From: Fonsecaea monophora
Taxonomy: Eukaryota; Ascomycota; Eurotiomycetes; Chaetothyriales; Herpotrichiellaceae
DNA length: 64,000 bases
Assembly (NCBI RefSeq): GCF_001642475.1
Contig: NW_019173959.1
Coordinates: 186,001 to 250,000 of the forward strand
Direction: 5' to 3'
The notes under the pieces were generated by a model. The model searched no databases. It saw only the letters and a program-made list of their open reading frames with translations, and was not told the origin of the DNA. How positions within the stretch are numbered: position 1 is the first letter of the stretch; each line of letters opens with the position of its first letter. Both the position numbers and the translations under genes were made by a program. Shown in pieces: positions 10,060 to 21,676 of this stretch.

Positions 10060-12209
10060 ATGGCTGCCGCTCATTCTCAACTTAGCCACGACGCCAGCAG
10101 CGATGACAAAGCCATCGCCCACGAGCTTGTTGCCGTGGAGGACACCGGCCACACCAAGGAGGATGCTGCCATTGCTGCCGCTCAACAAAAGACCCCAGAG
10201 GAGGAAAAGAAGATCCTGCGAAAAATCGACGTCAGACTCGTTCCTGTCCTTGCTTTTCTCTATCTGGTCTCTTTCATCGACCGCGCAAATAGTACGAGAA
10301 TTACCCCAGTCTCTTGACGTTGACCTTCCAGCACTAACAAGTGTGGCAGTCGGAAACGCCAGAGTTGCTGGATTGGAGAAGGATCTGAAGCTTCATGGCA
10401 TGCAGTACAACGTGGCGTTGACCATCATGTTCATTCCCTACTCCTTACTGGAAGTGCCGAGCAACATCATTCTGAAGATGACTCGCCCTTCCTACTACAT
10501 CAGCATCCTTCTGTTTGTGGTCAGTTTGCAATTTTCCCCCCTGGTATTGACTTATACTAATTGTTCTTTAGTGGGGATTGATTGTGTACGGCCGCACTCT
10601 CGTGACAAGCTTGGTCGACAATAGATTGGCTGATTGCGCTCCAGAACTCTGACCGGTCTTGTCCAGTCGTACTCTGGACTTTTGGCTGCTAGATGGTTCC
10701 TCGGAACGGCAGAGGTAAGATCTCGCCAGTGGCCCTCTATCTACCGTAGGAGCCAACGACTGACATTTGAGGCAGGCCGGTTTCTTTCCCGCTGGTAAGG
10801 TTGTCGGTTTCTACAGCAATTGGCTCTCGATTCCTGACACCCTCCAGCAACGTTTCTCTTGACAATCTGGTACCGCCGATACGAGGTCCAGACGAGGATG
10901 GTCTTCTTTTACGCTGGGGCCACCATGGGAGGTGCCTTTTCAGGACTCCTGGCGTATGCGATACAGAAAATGGACGGCGTTTCAGGGCTGGAAGGCTGGC
11001 GATGGTGCTTCCTCCCCCCCTGGCTCGATCAAGTGGTCTGATGCTGACTAGAGATGTAGGATTTTCATCATTGAAGGCATCTTCACCTCTTCCCTGGCTT
11101 TCTTCATGTGGAGGATCTTGCCAGATCGGCCCGGTACCGCAAGCTTCTTGACTCCGGATGAACGCGAATTCGTCATTGCCAGACTTCAAGTTGAGACAGG
11201 GTCGGGGAGAGGAAGAATCACAAACGACGACAAAATTACCAAGGAACACATCTTTGCGGGCCTGCGCGAATGGAAAATCTGGCTGGCTGTGGTACGTGGG
11301 CGGTAACAACCTTTTCAGGGTGTCATGGTTCTTTGACTGATTCCTCGCAACGGTAGCTGATATTCTGGGGCAACGCCATTGGAGGCTATGGGTTCACTTA
11401 TGCGATTCCTACCGTGATTCTTGGACTTGGCTACACGGCTGCCAATGCGGTAAGTAAAACGCCCTCTGAACTCCCCGAGTCTCGTGGATTTCGGAAGCTT
11501 ATGCCACCGGTGTTTGAAACATTTAGCAACTTTTGACGGTCCCAATCTACGTCGTGGCCATGATTGCCACGGTGTTGAATGCGGTGATATCGGACCGCTA
11601 CAAACAGAGATCGCCGTTCATCATCCTTGGCCTGGTGGTCGCAATTATCGGCACAATCTGTCTGTTGGCAGTACCTCACCCTGGGCTACCAGGCCTGACC
11701 TATGGGATATTGTTTATCGCGGCAAGCGGTCTTTACATGCTTACGATTCCCGTCATGTGCTTTGTTGGTATGTTTTTCTTGATCTGATCTGTCGCCTCAA
11801 TTGCTACTTTCATGCCCCCCAATGGCGTCACTTAGCCACGAAAGGAAAGGAGAGAGATGTCATGGCAAGATTTTGACTGACGTCTTTTTTCCGTAAAGCG
11901 AACAACCTGGCCCCCTCATCCAAACGGGCCGTTGGCATGGCCCTGCTCCTCTCGATCGGCAACATGGGCGGCATCGTCGGGTCCAACATCTTCCTGTCCA
12001 ACCAAGCGCCGCACTACTGGACCGGGTACGGCGTGATAATGGGCATCGACTGCCTGGCTGTGGTGGCGTGTCTGATCCTGAGGTTCTCGTACAAGCGCAT
12101 CAACGCGGAGCGCGACAGGATGAGCGAGGAGGAGATTCGCGCCCGGTACACCGACGACGAGCTGTTGAAGATGGGCGACAAGAGCCCCTTTTATAGGTAC
12201 ACCCTGTAG
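10060..12209 (+). CDS. MFS permease, anion:cation symporter (Dal5/Tna1-like) family
   Basis: Ten exons (10060..10291, 10350..10519, 10572..10585, 10645..10714, 10776..10794, 10848..11004, 11060..11291, 11357..11449, 11527..11767, 11899..12209) give 512 residues with about 12 membrane spans. The family pattern is clear: KKILRKIDVRLVPVLAFLYLVSF before the first span, DRANIGNARVAGL, EVPSNIILK, the GLLAARWFLGTAEAGFFPA motif, the RWIFIIEG segment, and the closing span pair ending FYRYTL. Members carry small organic anions such as allantoate, nicotinate, vitamins or aromatic acids across the plasma membrane. Two exons are only 14 and 19 nt long, and both are required to restore these motifs. It is divergent from the zinc-cluster regulator and probably imports the substrate of the neighbouring enzymes; which one cannot be told. 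Confidence 0.9.
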
Positions 12210-13212
12210 GCCGGGCCGGGTCGAGTCGGGTCGAGTCGGGTCGAGTCGAGTCGAGTATAGTCTCAGGGCTAGTGCTGGGAAGAACCTGGCACGCAGAAGG
12301 AAAGAGAGGGGAGAGTGTATCCATCGAAACACCGGGGCCCTTTGCCAATGATCGAGCACGGAGAGGCATGATGACTAGATAGTGAGACTGTCTGGTTAGT
12401 TAAGTCGAAGAGAAAAGGAGAGGGTTACGTGCGAGCGCTGCAGCACACGAAGTTTGGCCGTATTTGTCTATCCATCTATCCATCTACCGTGTATGGTTGA
12501 CGAAATTTGATTCAAGTTGTCGGTCGGTTGGTCTACCTAGTCCCAAGTCCCAGGGCCCGACGAGGCTGGACTGTGTGCGACAAACCGCCTGTTTTCACCT
12601 TCATCTTTGCATTGCATGCAAATTATATCTCGTGTATCATGCATGCTACGTACCAACGGACATACCAAAAGTCTCTTTCTCTCTGTCTCTCTTTCTCTTT
12701 CCCCCTCGGGAGATCAGGCACGCAGGCACGCAGGCACGTCAGGTTAAAGTTTCTCGGTTACCCATGCACATGCACATGCACATGATCTGCCCCGTGGTTT
12801 GGGTGCTTGGGGTGCTAGGTGGGTGGCAGTTGGAGACAACGTCCCCCGAGTATTACCCACGCAGGCCCACGGCCACCCCAAAGCAAAGAAGGGTCAAAAG
12901 TGCCAGAGATGCCGAATTTGCCGGGTACCGACTAGCCCAGGTGCTAGGTGCCAGGTGCTAAGGAGGTTCTGGGTAGATGTTCGGAGGTTGCGCCGAAAAG
13001 TGAAAAATGGGAGAAAAGAGGCCCACAAGGGTATTATACGGACCGAAGTGGAACTCGAATTCGAACTCAGATGGATTCCAAGCCCCCTCGCATATGGTCG
13101 AGAAAAGAATAGGGTGTACGAGGTATATCACAGGGCCTCAAACGAAGATACCCTGCCTCATGGTGGTAAGGAAAGCACTCCTACCCCCAACTCCTCTCTA
13201 CTCGTACCGAGA
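12210..13212. other. intergenic region with short tandem repeats
   Basis: No gene is supported between the permease and the SDR. It contains a tandem repeat just after the permease stop (12218-12255, listed separately), a GCAGGCAC-type repeat at 12714-12743 and a CACATG repeat at about 12763-12784. A CT-rich tract lies near 12668-12710. The frame upstream of the SDR start is open but has no family similarity. Confidence 0.5.
12218..12255. repeat. tandem repeat, unit GGGTCGAGTC
   Basis: Three exact 10-bp copies are followed by shortened GAGTC units. It starts nine bases after the permease stop codon, so it probably lies in the 3' untranslated region. Confidence 0.9.
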
Positions 13213-14071
13213 ATGTCAGGAATGTCGTCGACTGATCTAACAGGTAAAGTCATTGTCATCTCTGGTGCCGCATCCGGCATAGGGCGCGAAACCGCCATCC
13301 AGGTCGCCGCTCGCGGAGCAATGGTCTCCATCTGCGACGTACAGTCGTCACTCCTGGACGAGACGGTCGACCTGATCGCGCAGAATGGCGGCACCGTCAT
13401 GGGCACCTGCGTGGACGTGCGGGAACGGAAATCGGTCGAGGCGTGGATCCGTCGCACTGTCGAGACGTTCGGCAAGCTGGACGGCGCGGCCAACATTGCC
13501 GGCGTGGCCGGGGCCGACACGGGAGTCGCCGGCATTGCGGACCTCGACGACGCTGACTGGGCATTGGTCTTTGACGTTAACGTCAAGGGCCTCATGCACT
13601 GTCTGCGCACCCAGGTGCCCAACATGAACGAGCGCGGTGGCTCCATCGTCAACATGTCCAGCCTCTGGGGGAGTCGGGGTTGGCCACGCCAGTACGCCTA
13701 CAATGCGTCCAAGCACGCCATCAACGGCATCACCAGGTGCGCAGCGAGGGAACTGGGGCCCAGGAACATTCGCGTCAATGCCGTGGCACCGTGAGTTTGA
13801 ACGCCGACATTCTCTTCCCCTCTCCCGCTCAAATGTCTTTTGTCTTTCCGGCTCTGACATCGAGATTGATTCCATGGTTTGTGTTAGAGGCAAGATCGAA
13901 ACCCCCATGTCTCCGACCACAGACTCGGAAGAAACACTGGCCGAATTGATTCCCCTGGGACGAAAGGGCACGGCATTGGAAGTCGCTGAAACGGTCGCCT
14001 TCCTCCTCTGCGATGCGTCGGCGTATATTTCTTCTGCCGTCATTGGTGTCGACGGAGGTCGTCTCTCCTAG
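13213..14071 (+). CDS. short-chain dehydrogenase/reductase (SDR), classical type
   Basis: Two exons (13213..13790, 13888..14071) give 253 residues, the usual classical SDR size. The NAD(P) motif SGAASGIG is at residues 17-24, the NNAG-equivalent NIAG follows, and the catalytic Ser region NMSS and YNASK (Tyr163, Lys167) are intact. The intron falls directly after RVNAVAP and rejoins to GKIETPM, the expected SDR continuation. The C-terminus ends IGVDGGRLS. Substrate is probably a small alcohol or ketone intermediate. A second methionine at 13222 is an alternative start. It lies downstream of the permease on the same strand, 1 kb apart, and may belong to the catabolic cluster. A similar, non-identical SDR lies at 47109-47953. 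Confidence 0.92.
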
Positions 14072-14754
14072 AACATCTTGACTCCACGGCTCTAATCTTT
14101 GGGCAAGTTTCATCAATGGCGCTCACCGCTCGTCCGTGGTACTTGCAATTGCCACAACCTTGATCATCACGTCGAGAAGTCGGAGACAAAGGATGTCAAC
14201 CCTGATTATGTTTGGGGCGACGCGAAGCATGTTGCCGACAATAGCTCGAATCTCGCTCGGTCGTCCATGCCGGACATCGGTTGCCAGGAAAACCTCGCCA
14301 CTAAAACCTCGCCACTGGGGTCGACATAACCAAGGCTGGTTCTGCTTGGTGGTGATCTTCGTCCGCCAGTGCCCTGGCGAGCCCCTCAGAATATACAAAA
14401 CATGGCCGAGACTGCCCAGTGGAGGGTAAAGCCACGTCCTTTGGCCATGTCGTAGAGTCCCAGCAAACGGCCGCGACAGACGATCTGCCCTTGTACATAC
14501 AGAGACCATCCGATGCACATCCTGAAGGCTTCTGCTGCAAAGAGAAGGATCATTACCATGGGAGATTTTGGTCAAGCAGGACATGAAGGGGGAAAGTCAC
14601 ATCTTGACGGCTCTTGGTCCTGTCGTTGTGTCTTGCCTGTAGAGCCTGTCACTCCATCTCTTTATGTGCACCTCGTTCGTAGCCTCGAATAGGTCGGTGG
14701 CACTGGTCTGGTGCTCGTCTTGGTCCCGCCAATCCGCCTTGAGCCGATAGACCT
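14072..14754. other. intergenic region between convergent genes
   Basis: The SDR and the DUF3431 gene end here tail to tail. I see no gene, repeat or RNA in it. Confidence 0.5.
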
Positions 14755-16035
14755 CTAGAACCCATCTCCCTCTTTCCAGGGCCGTCCGTCACTCTCTGCT
14801 CTGATCCTCGGGTCCCTCCCTCTCTCCAAGGCTTCCAATCTCCTCCGTTCAAGCTCCGCCTTCTTCTCCTCAATCGAGGCCTCGAGCTGTTCTTTCCGTC
14901 CAATCTCTGGCACCTGAAGCTCCCCGGCTTCGATGCCAGGCAGTCTGCCATCCTTGTCCCGGAACTTTTCGATCGCTTCCGCTTTTTCTTCCCACTCACT
15001 CAGCTCCTTCTCGGCCATCTGCCTCTCGTACCTCAGTTCGAACCACTTGTCAAATGTCTTGTCAGTATCGAAGCAGACACCGTATCCATCACAGTAGCAT
15101 GCCCGTTGGCTCGGGCAGAACACGCTCTCATTCGCGAAGATGACCTGCCAGATATACTCAAAGATTCTACCGCTGGTGACGTCCGATATTTCTGAGCGCA
15201 GCAGCCAGTCTCGGTAGTGTCGGTATGTCTCCCTCGGTGTCAACCTTATCTGATTGCGACTCACCGCAAACTGGGAGCAACACGGCTGAGCCAGGACGGC
15301 AGGGATCGGCTTGTCTACGAACAACTCTGCCCAGGTTGACGCCATGTATGATTGTTCCAGTTTGTCCTTGTCCCTCTGTATCTGACCTGGATGGATCCAG
15401 TCCGGGCATCCGGGATTCCAATGGCATCTCATGTTCATGTAGCCTTGACGCAGGACTCTCTCGCTACTCAGCCGTTTGATCATTTCGGCGGCGTCCCAGT
15501 TCAGCAGTTCGTTGTTGTGCCATGCGTCTTGGTGGGCATGCATGAAGATGCTGACATCGGGCAGTTCGTCATAAAAGTCGATAATGTAGGTGAGATAAGT
15601 CATGACTTCATGACCCTTGTTCTTGGGTGGATGCAAGGGCGCATTGGGGTCATCAGCGATGTAGATGAACTTTTTGATGTCGGCACCGAGGTCGACGCCG
15701 TCAAGCCACGTAACGCTTTCCTCCTTCAGTCGAGCCATGACCAGATTTCGTGTATATCTCGATCCCGAAGAACCACCCGTAGGGGCCGTGGTCGCTAACG
15801 ACCCGGTTGTAGCGTTCGAGGCCCCGGAGTCATCTCCAGGGGTGGAAGCCGGTTGACTCTGGTTCTGGACATCCGATGTGTCCGAGTCAAAATAGTCTCC
15901 AAGTCCAACAATCTGCGGGACTTTAGACTGTAAAGACTTGACGGTGATGGAGCCACTCGCCGACCCATAGTAGAGCCCCAGAGTAACAAAGGTCGCGAAA
16001 ACCAGGCAGAGAACAGCATGCCTGATCCGGATCAT
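14755..16035 (-). CDS. DUF3431 protein, probable type II membrane protein
   Basis: Intronless gene of 426 residues. Residues 5-27 form one hydrophobic span (AVLCLVFATFVTLGLYYG), giving a short cytosolic tail and a lumenal or extracellular body. A Ser/Thr/Gly-rich stem (to about residue 95) precedes the DUF3431 domain, seen in NKGHEVMTYLTYIIDFYDELPD, VSIFMHAHQDAWHNNELLNW, RCHWNPGCP and QPCCSQFAVSRNQIRLTPRE. The C-terminal 100 residues are charged and probably coiled-coil. The single anchor plus stem is the layout of Golgi glycosyltransferase-like proteins, and the HAHQDAWHN segment looks like a metal or catalytic site, but no activity is established. The domain call is firm; the function is not known. 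Confidence 0.85.
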   Translation of the reverse strand: MIRIRHAVLCLVFATFVTLGLYYGSASGSITVKSLQSKVPQIVGLGDYFDSDTSDVQNQSQPASTPGDDSGASNATTGSLATTAPTGGSSGSRYTRNLVMARLKEESVTWLDGVDLGADIKKFIYIADDPNAPLHPPKNKGHEVMTYLTYIIDFYDELPDVSIFMHAHQDAWHNNELLNWDAAEMIKRLSSERVLRQGYMNMRCHWNPGCPDWIHPGQIQRDKDKLEQSYMASTWAELFVDKPIPAVLAQPCCSQFAVSRNQIRLTPRETYRHYRDWLLRSEISDVTSGRIFEYIWQVIFANESVFCPSQRACYCDGYGVCFDTDKTFDKWFELRYERQMAEKELSEWEEKAEAIEKFRDKDGRLPGIEAGELQVPEIGRKEQLEASIEEKKAELERRRLEALERGRDPRIRAESDGRPWKEGDGF

Positions 16036-16738
16036 GTTCGGGTCAGCCAGGAGAAGGAGGAGGTGTTTGAGGACTTGTTCGAGAAATGAATGCTCGCGTC
16101 TCGTTTTGTGGGGAGGTGGTTTTTTGTATTATTGCTGACACAGGTTCGCTATACCGAAAAGTCGCTCGCTCAAACGCCGGTCTCCCCCTTTATGCTGACA
16201 AGGATCAACACGGACCTGCAGTGTCTTGATCTGTTGATGGCCGCAAAGATGCTCAAAGCAGACTAAAATAAAAAAAGACAACAAAATCTCAATCAAAACA
16301 TGACAAGGAGCAGACGATTGAAGAAACAGAGGGTCATCCCGAGCTTCCCGGTCAATAGACTCTTCGTGGATCACGCTCGCAGCAGTGAGACCTGATAGCT
16401 CACGGGAAAACTGTGCATTTACTGGAAACCTTGCTCGAGATCGCCATACTTGTTGCTGGGAGCTTACAGGATCAGGCGAGAAATGTGGTGAGTCGTTGAA
16501 TTTTATACGCATTTTTCGGTGTTGACGGAACCGAAAAGGGGAAGCAACGTGTCGCGTCTCCACTTGTTCTCGGAAAGGAAAAACAATCATCCGAGATATC
16601 AATAGAGGCACCGACAAGAGGATGGCGATGCTGATTGTTGCCATGCACTCAGATGTTATAAAGATGAAAATATGAGCAGTCGCTCGGGTCGTATGGCTCT
16701 ACTTCAAAACTTCGCCAGCAAAGGTAATTACAGGTCCA
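16036..16738. other. intergenic region upstream of DUF3431 gene
   Basis: It holds the DUF3431 promoter and the 3' end of the P450 gene. It is somewhat AT-rich with A runs near 16265-16290. No gene is supported. Confidence 0.5.
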
Positions 16739-18413
16739 TCAGTGGAACCCATCAGCCACCAGACGCCACGAGACATCTTCATACCCCTTTCGTCTGTTAA
16801 TCCTGACTTTCATATCGCCTTTGGGTTTGATGACGCTCAAAGGGATCTTTTCATTGTCTCGCGGAGGTAGTGTGATGGGTGTTCCATCTGGAGTAGAGAT
16901 ATCGAATGCCATCAATAGGTACGCAACGAAAGCAAGGATTTCACTTTGAGCAAAGTGTCGTCCCGGGCACACCACACTGCCACCGCCAAAAAGACGGAAT
17001 GCCGCCGAGGGGACGCCAGGAGGCAGTTGTGTTGCCGTCGGCTCCTTGAGGTCCAAGCCCGACGGCTCTGAATCTTTATCCGCCACAGATGCCTGGCCCT
17101 TGATAAAACGTCGAGGGTTAAACTGGTCGCTGTCTTGGCCCCAGGTTTGCGGGTCATGGTGGATGATGATTCCAGCCACTTGAATAATAGAATCCTTTCT
17201 CAGGTAATGTTGCCCGATGACCGTGTCCCTCAATACGTATCGAAGTGAGGCCAGGTTGCCGATCATGCGTAGGGACTCCCTGTACGTCGACACAAAAAGT
17301 GGGCAGGAGGATTCGATGACAGAGAGATTGATGATTTTGCCTCCACTCCCCTCGTCAGTGACAGCCGATTGAAGCTCGTTCCGTATCTGCGCCAGTAGAT
17401 CTGGACGGCTGATGATATTTGTAAGAATCCAGAACGTGGATGGCACAGCGTTTCCGAGGATTGCAAAGAGCAAGATGATCTCTGATCGACCTGCTTCGGC
17501 CTCGGTAAATCCGTGGCTCAGGTTGATGCTGATGCGGTTTTGAATGAGAAGAGAAGCCTTGCGCCACCGCTTCTCTTTGACATAGTCAACCAGGGCTTTG
17601 GCAATCGCCTCTCGTCCCAGATATGCCCTCCTGGCTGTGATGGAAGGAAAAATGTCAATAATAAGGGCCAGCATACCAGCCTCAAAGTCCCAGAAAGAAT
17701 CGACCAAGCTGGGATCAAGGGCAAAGGGGTTTTCTGGACCATAGATGGATTTTGCATTGGCAAAAGCAAAGGTCGACTTGATCCATCCAAATAAATCCGT
17801 TTCCAGACGATCTCCCCCCACGGCGACCTCGTTAAGCATCTCGGAAAAGATCGACATTTGCGAACGAGTGAGGTCTTTCAACGACTCCCCTCGTCCGAGT
17901 ACCGTGTTGAACATGTCATGCATAGTCGGCATCAGGCCCCAATCACCTTGCTCGGCATTGACGTTCTTCATGACAATCTTCATGGTACTTGGCTTGAGGC
18001 TGGTCAACCTGCGCGTGACTTCTAGAATGACATTGTAAAAGGCGAGGTCCTTGTGCTGTCGCTGGAGCTGAGCAGCAATCTGAGGAGAAGTGACAATGTA
18101 CTGTCTAGTAGATAAGGTGGGCAACGTGTAGATCGGGTACCGAGTGTCGCGGCTGAGGCACATTAGATTGCGAGCATTAGAGGCATCCATCACTCACTCA
18201 CTTGACAATCTCAAAATAATGTGTGCCATGCCTGATGATTCCCAGTATGTGGCCGATATAGGGGATCGCCGGCTTGATGATTGGAGGCTCCCCAGGACTG
18301 TGATCAATGGTAAGCCCACGATGAACCGTGACCGCTACTAGAATAATGACTGTTAGGATAAGGACAATGATGCTGGCCGGCAGTCCTGTCGAAGCAACGA
18401 TGGTTGAATCCAT
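16739..18413 (-). CDS. cytochrome P450 with CYP7/CYP8-like I-helix
   Basis: Two exons (18202..18413, 16739..18152) with a 49-nt intron give 541 residues. An N-terminal membrane anchor (residues ~12-32, IIVLILTVIILVAVTV) precedes a proline-rich hinge. The K-helix ExxR is ESLR, the heme loop is FGGGSVVCPGRHFA with the Cys ligand near residue 466, and the PERF-like segment is FNPRRF. The I-helix reads FAILGNAVPSTFW instead of the usual AGxDTT. That form is shared by CYP7/CYP8-type enzymes and their fungal relatives, some of which do isomerase or unusual hydroxylation chemistry. The start ATG at 18413 is the first in frame; the frame extends upstream only from a GTG. It lies beside a cyclase-family hydrolase on the same strand. 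Family certain, substrate unknown. Confidence 0.92.
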
Positions 18414-19174
18414 GCTTTGGTGCGGCTGAAAACTTCTGAGTTGGCGGGTGTCAATACAGGTTGTCGGAAGGAGTTCAGGAAGGATTCTCACTCGTATCTG
18501 TTGCCTGCACCCTCTATATCTGATCCAACCGTGCTCATCCAGTCAACATGTCGAATAAGATATGTAGAGAAGTGGTGGTGTGGGAATGAGAGCCGAGGCG
18601 ACGTTGATGCGACATTCAAAGATTCAAGACGCGGCACTGCGTTGCTGCCCAGGCGCAGTCTACTAGAGTCTTATCTCCACCGCACTTATGATTAATTACC
18701 ATACACCATACAGCCCCCAACGACGATGTACCTTTAGCACGCGACCCAGGCCGTATGGTAGCAGGGGACTCGCATACTCGGTTCGTCGTCGAGAACATCC
18801 TCCAATAAATACGAGCCAAGGTAGCATGGATACGCACCATTCCCCGCAGTCTCATCGCACTTCGCCTCCTTCGCCCCCATACCTTCCCAAAGCAGAGATA
18901 GAGAGAGAAAGCCAGGGTCCTCTGTACAATACGTGCATAGTTGATATGATGGATGGGTGGAAAGCTAGGCAGGTAGGTATGTAGGTGGCTAGCTGCACTG
19001 GAGATCCCTTGTATGGCATTGCATTTCATTGCACGGCATGGCATGAACTCACAAGCCACCTTGCTACCAAGAATAATTCATCTTCAAGAAGAGAACCCGG
19101 TTTATTTATCTTGACACATTCCATGTTCCTTCTACCCCTCTTCCTGCCTCCTCCTCCTTCTCTATCCCAGAATT
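18414..19174. other. intergenic region between P450 and cyclase gene
   Basis: It holds the P450 promoter and the cyclase 3' end. Short GGTAGG/TATG repeats occur near 18970-18990. I see no gene. Confidence 0.5.
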
Positions 19175-20811
19175 CTAAAAAATCGCCACAGCGTTGGGAT
19201 GGCTCCCGACACCACCTAAAAGTAAAGACCAACAGAGTTAGTGACCAATGCCCCCTTTTTGTATGTCTGTGGTCCGAAGATCCCTGATCGGTACTTCCCA
19301 AAGGCGGGAAATGTGCGGGTAGGAAAAAAAAAAGAATAGAAAGGTAAAAGAAAAGGTATCCGCCTGGAAAAGACTCACCGTGGACATTTGCCGGAACGCT
19401 GTTGATAAAAAAGGTGTACTGCTTCTTGCGACGGCACGTCTCGGCGAGCTCCTCGAGATCCCACATCTCGCCGATGGGCATGCCCCAGCGCGGGAGGAGG
19501 TAATAGTGCAGCGCGGGCTGCTGGAATGGCCAGACCTCGAACGAGGGGGCGTCCCCGGCCACGGCGGCGAAGTAGTTGTCGTGCAAAAAGTCGAGCATAG
19601 CTTCGCCTCCCTCGACCCCGGCCAGCGCGAGGTCGGCAAACGACAGCTTGCCCACACGCTCACGCTCCTCGGCGTTCAGTTTGTTGTACGCTTGCACGAA
19701 GCCCGAGCGCACCAGCAGGATGTCGCCCGGCTGGAACTCGACGCCCTGGGCTTTGGCGCACGCCTGGAGTTCACTCAGTGAGATCGCGTGCGAGCTATTC
19801 GGGTTGTAGTTGCCACCCGAGTAGCCCCAGTAGTCGAGGAGGACTCCGCGGCCAGCTGTTTTTGGGCCCCAAAGGAGAGGGGTAAAGGTCAGTAAATGAG
19901 ACATTTCAAGACAAGAGAAAGAGAGGCCGTATGTCCGTTGTCTGGGGTTTCTCTGGAGAGGCATTGGCTTCAGATAACATACCTATTCCGTGCTTGGCCC
20001 ATGCCTGGATCCCGCACCTGTCCGTTTTATAGATTTCGTCCGTCGTGAGCTGTTTATTGGTCACCCGTTTAGTCATGTCATAGTCTTCTGGATTGGTCGC
20101 CAGATGGGAGACAGCTTCACGTACCCCATTATAAAAAACCACGTTGTCATTGTGACGAAGTCCAACCTTTAGCAAACCAACCGGAAGGAGTCAGAATGAG
20201 ATTCTCAGAAATTTTCGAGGGTATATCTGTAATATGCGGAGCCTTACATGTCGATAGCCGTCCCACTGCGAAATGTCAGTCCGAAAAACAAGAACAAAAC
20301 ATGGGCCATCCAAAACTGACTTGCGATCCACTCTGCGTGTTCATATCGTACAGGTCGTCGAACCCCGTCTCGCCCAGAGGTGAAATGGTGTGCTTGAAGC
20401 TCTGTCTCCCAAAAGCAGGGGGATCGGGATAGTCGGCACGCCAACTTGAATTTGTATCGACATATAAATTAGCCTCTACTGACCTTTCTCCATGTTTGTC
20501 ATTTCCGATTCCCCTAAGAGGGAAGAAGCGACGGGGGCATTCATATTTACTTGAGATTTACAACTTCACCGGTCTTGATCAACGCTGCAGCCTTGGAGGT
20601 GCGTTCGGGCGTCAGGAGATTGAGACGTCCGAGCTACTCGTGTGTCAGAGACAAATCCGGCCTGGGAAAGGAATAAATACGACAAGATATCCAGAGACTT
20701 CCATACCTCGTCATCTTTGCCCCAGAACCAGGCTGCGCCATCGGGCGCCCCTGGGATCTTGGGCAATTCCGATCGCTTTGGCAGCGACGACGAGGAAGGG
20801 TCGAAAAGCAT
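19175..20811 (-). CDS. cyclase-family metal-dependent hydrolase (kynurenine formamidase-like fold)
   Basis: Seven exons (20707..20811, 20551..20633, 20321..20444, 20248..20265, 19983..20166, 19379..19855, 19175..19215) give 343 residues. The order of signatures fits the fungal cyclase family: LPKIPGAPDGAAWFWG, ELGRLNLLTPERTSKAA, EVVNLNW, NPPAF-like DPPAFGRQSF, WDGYRH, GRGVLLDYWG, PGDILLVRSGF, EVWPFQQPALHYYLLPRWGMPIGE-like segments, and a short last exon ending GGVGSHPNAVAIF. Exon 4 is an 18-nt microexon coding exactly WDGYRH (residues 105-110), the conserved metal-site segment. Members hydrolyse amides or lactone-like rings, usually with a divalent metal. No signal peptide is seen. The gene follows the P450 on the same strand, 0.76 kb apart, so a joint pathway is possible. 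Splicing is well constrained by frame and family. Confidence 0.88.
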
Positions 20812-21676
20812 GATACAAAAGATTCCGATGGCTTTCGGGGCGAGTTGACAACAGGCGAATTGGCAGTTGGAAAAAAAAAACGGCCTTTGAAAGCAATGAA
20901 AAGAACTGGAATAGTTATCTTCCGTATACCAAGTATCTCCAAATGCATCTGTATTCAAGGAGGGGCTGATGTTTCCGGCGTCGGACCTCGGGTCTTGTCT
21001 ATCATCGGTCATCATCGGCCGTGACTCGTATGGAACATGTCCAGGACGACTCAGTCTCTTTGGAAAGGGACCAATTCAGCATTTCCCATGTGGCTAGCAG
21101 TTTTCGTCCATTGCCCTCGGTTTTGCCGTATGAGGATGTGTCAATGTCCCACACCAACGGGATTCGTCAGAGTTCCGTGGCCAACCGTTCGTTCGCATAA
21201 TGCTGAAACCCCACGGAAATGTCGAACAACTCCAATTGGCGACGTACCTGATGATGAACCACTTCCAATAATTCGCCGGGAGGGTATGGCGGAGATAGAC
21301 AGAGCTGTGGGTTGACTCCGTACAGATTTGTTTGGCTCGTCAGGCTCAGTCGACATGTCCTCTCACAATCGTCACCAGGTTTCGTTCATGGAAATATCGT
21401 CGTGGACAGACTATGTACCTCCGCCAGGCTGCGGGGTATTGTCAAGGCAAGGGCTGCTTCGAGGCTGAGACTCAAAGGGCCCAAGTGGAAGTTCATTGAC
21501 ACGTGTTTCTGCTGCTCAGCCTGTTCAGGCATCAGGCACAGGAGACTGTAGGAGGACAATTGAGGGACATCCATGGTACAGGAAGTCGTCTGCTGGAGCA
21601 TGCAACTGGCTGGCCGTCGGCGTTGAACGCAACAAAATGTCACGAAGATTCTCACGCGGTCAAGGAGTCAAACCCT
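20812..21676. other. intergenic region upstream of cyclase gene
   Basis: It holds the cyclase promoter and the 3' end of the HET gene. An 11-nt A run lies near 20870. No gene is supported. Confidence 0.5.

Noticed and set aside
12799..13212. N-terminal extension of the SDR
   Set aside because: The frame is open upstream, but the added residues are basic low-complexity and the conserved SDR start lies at MSGMSSTDLTGK.
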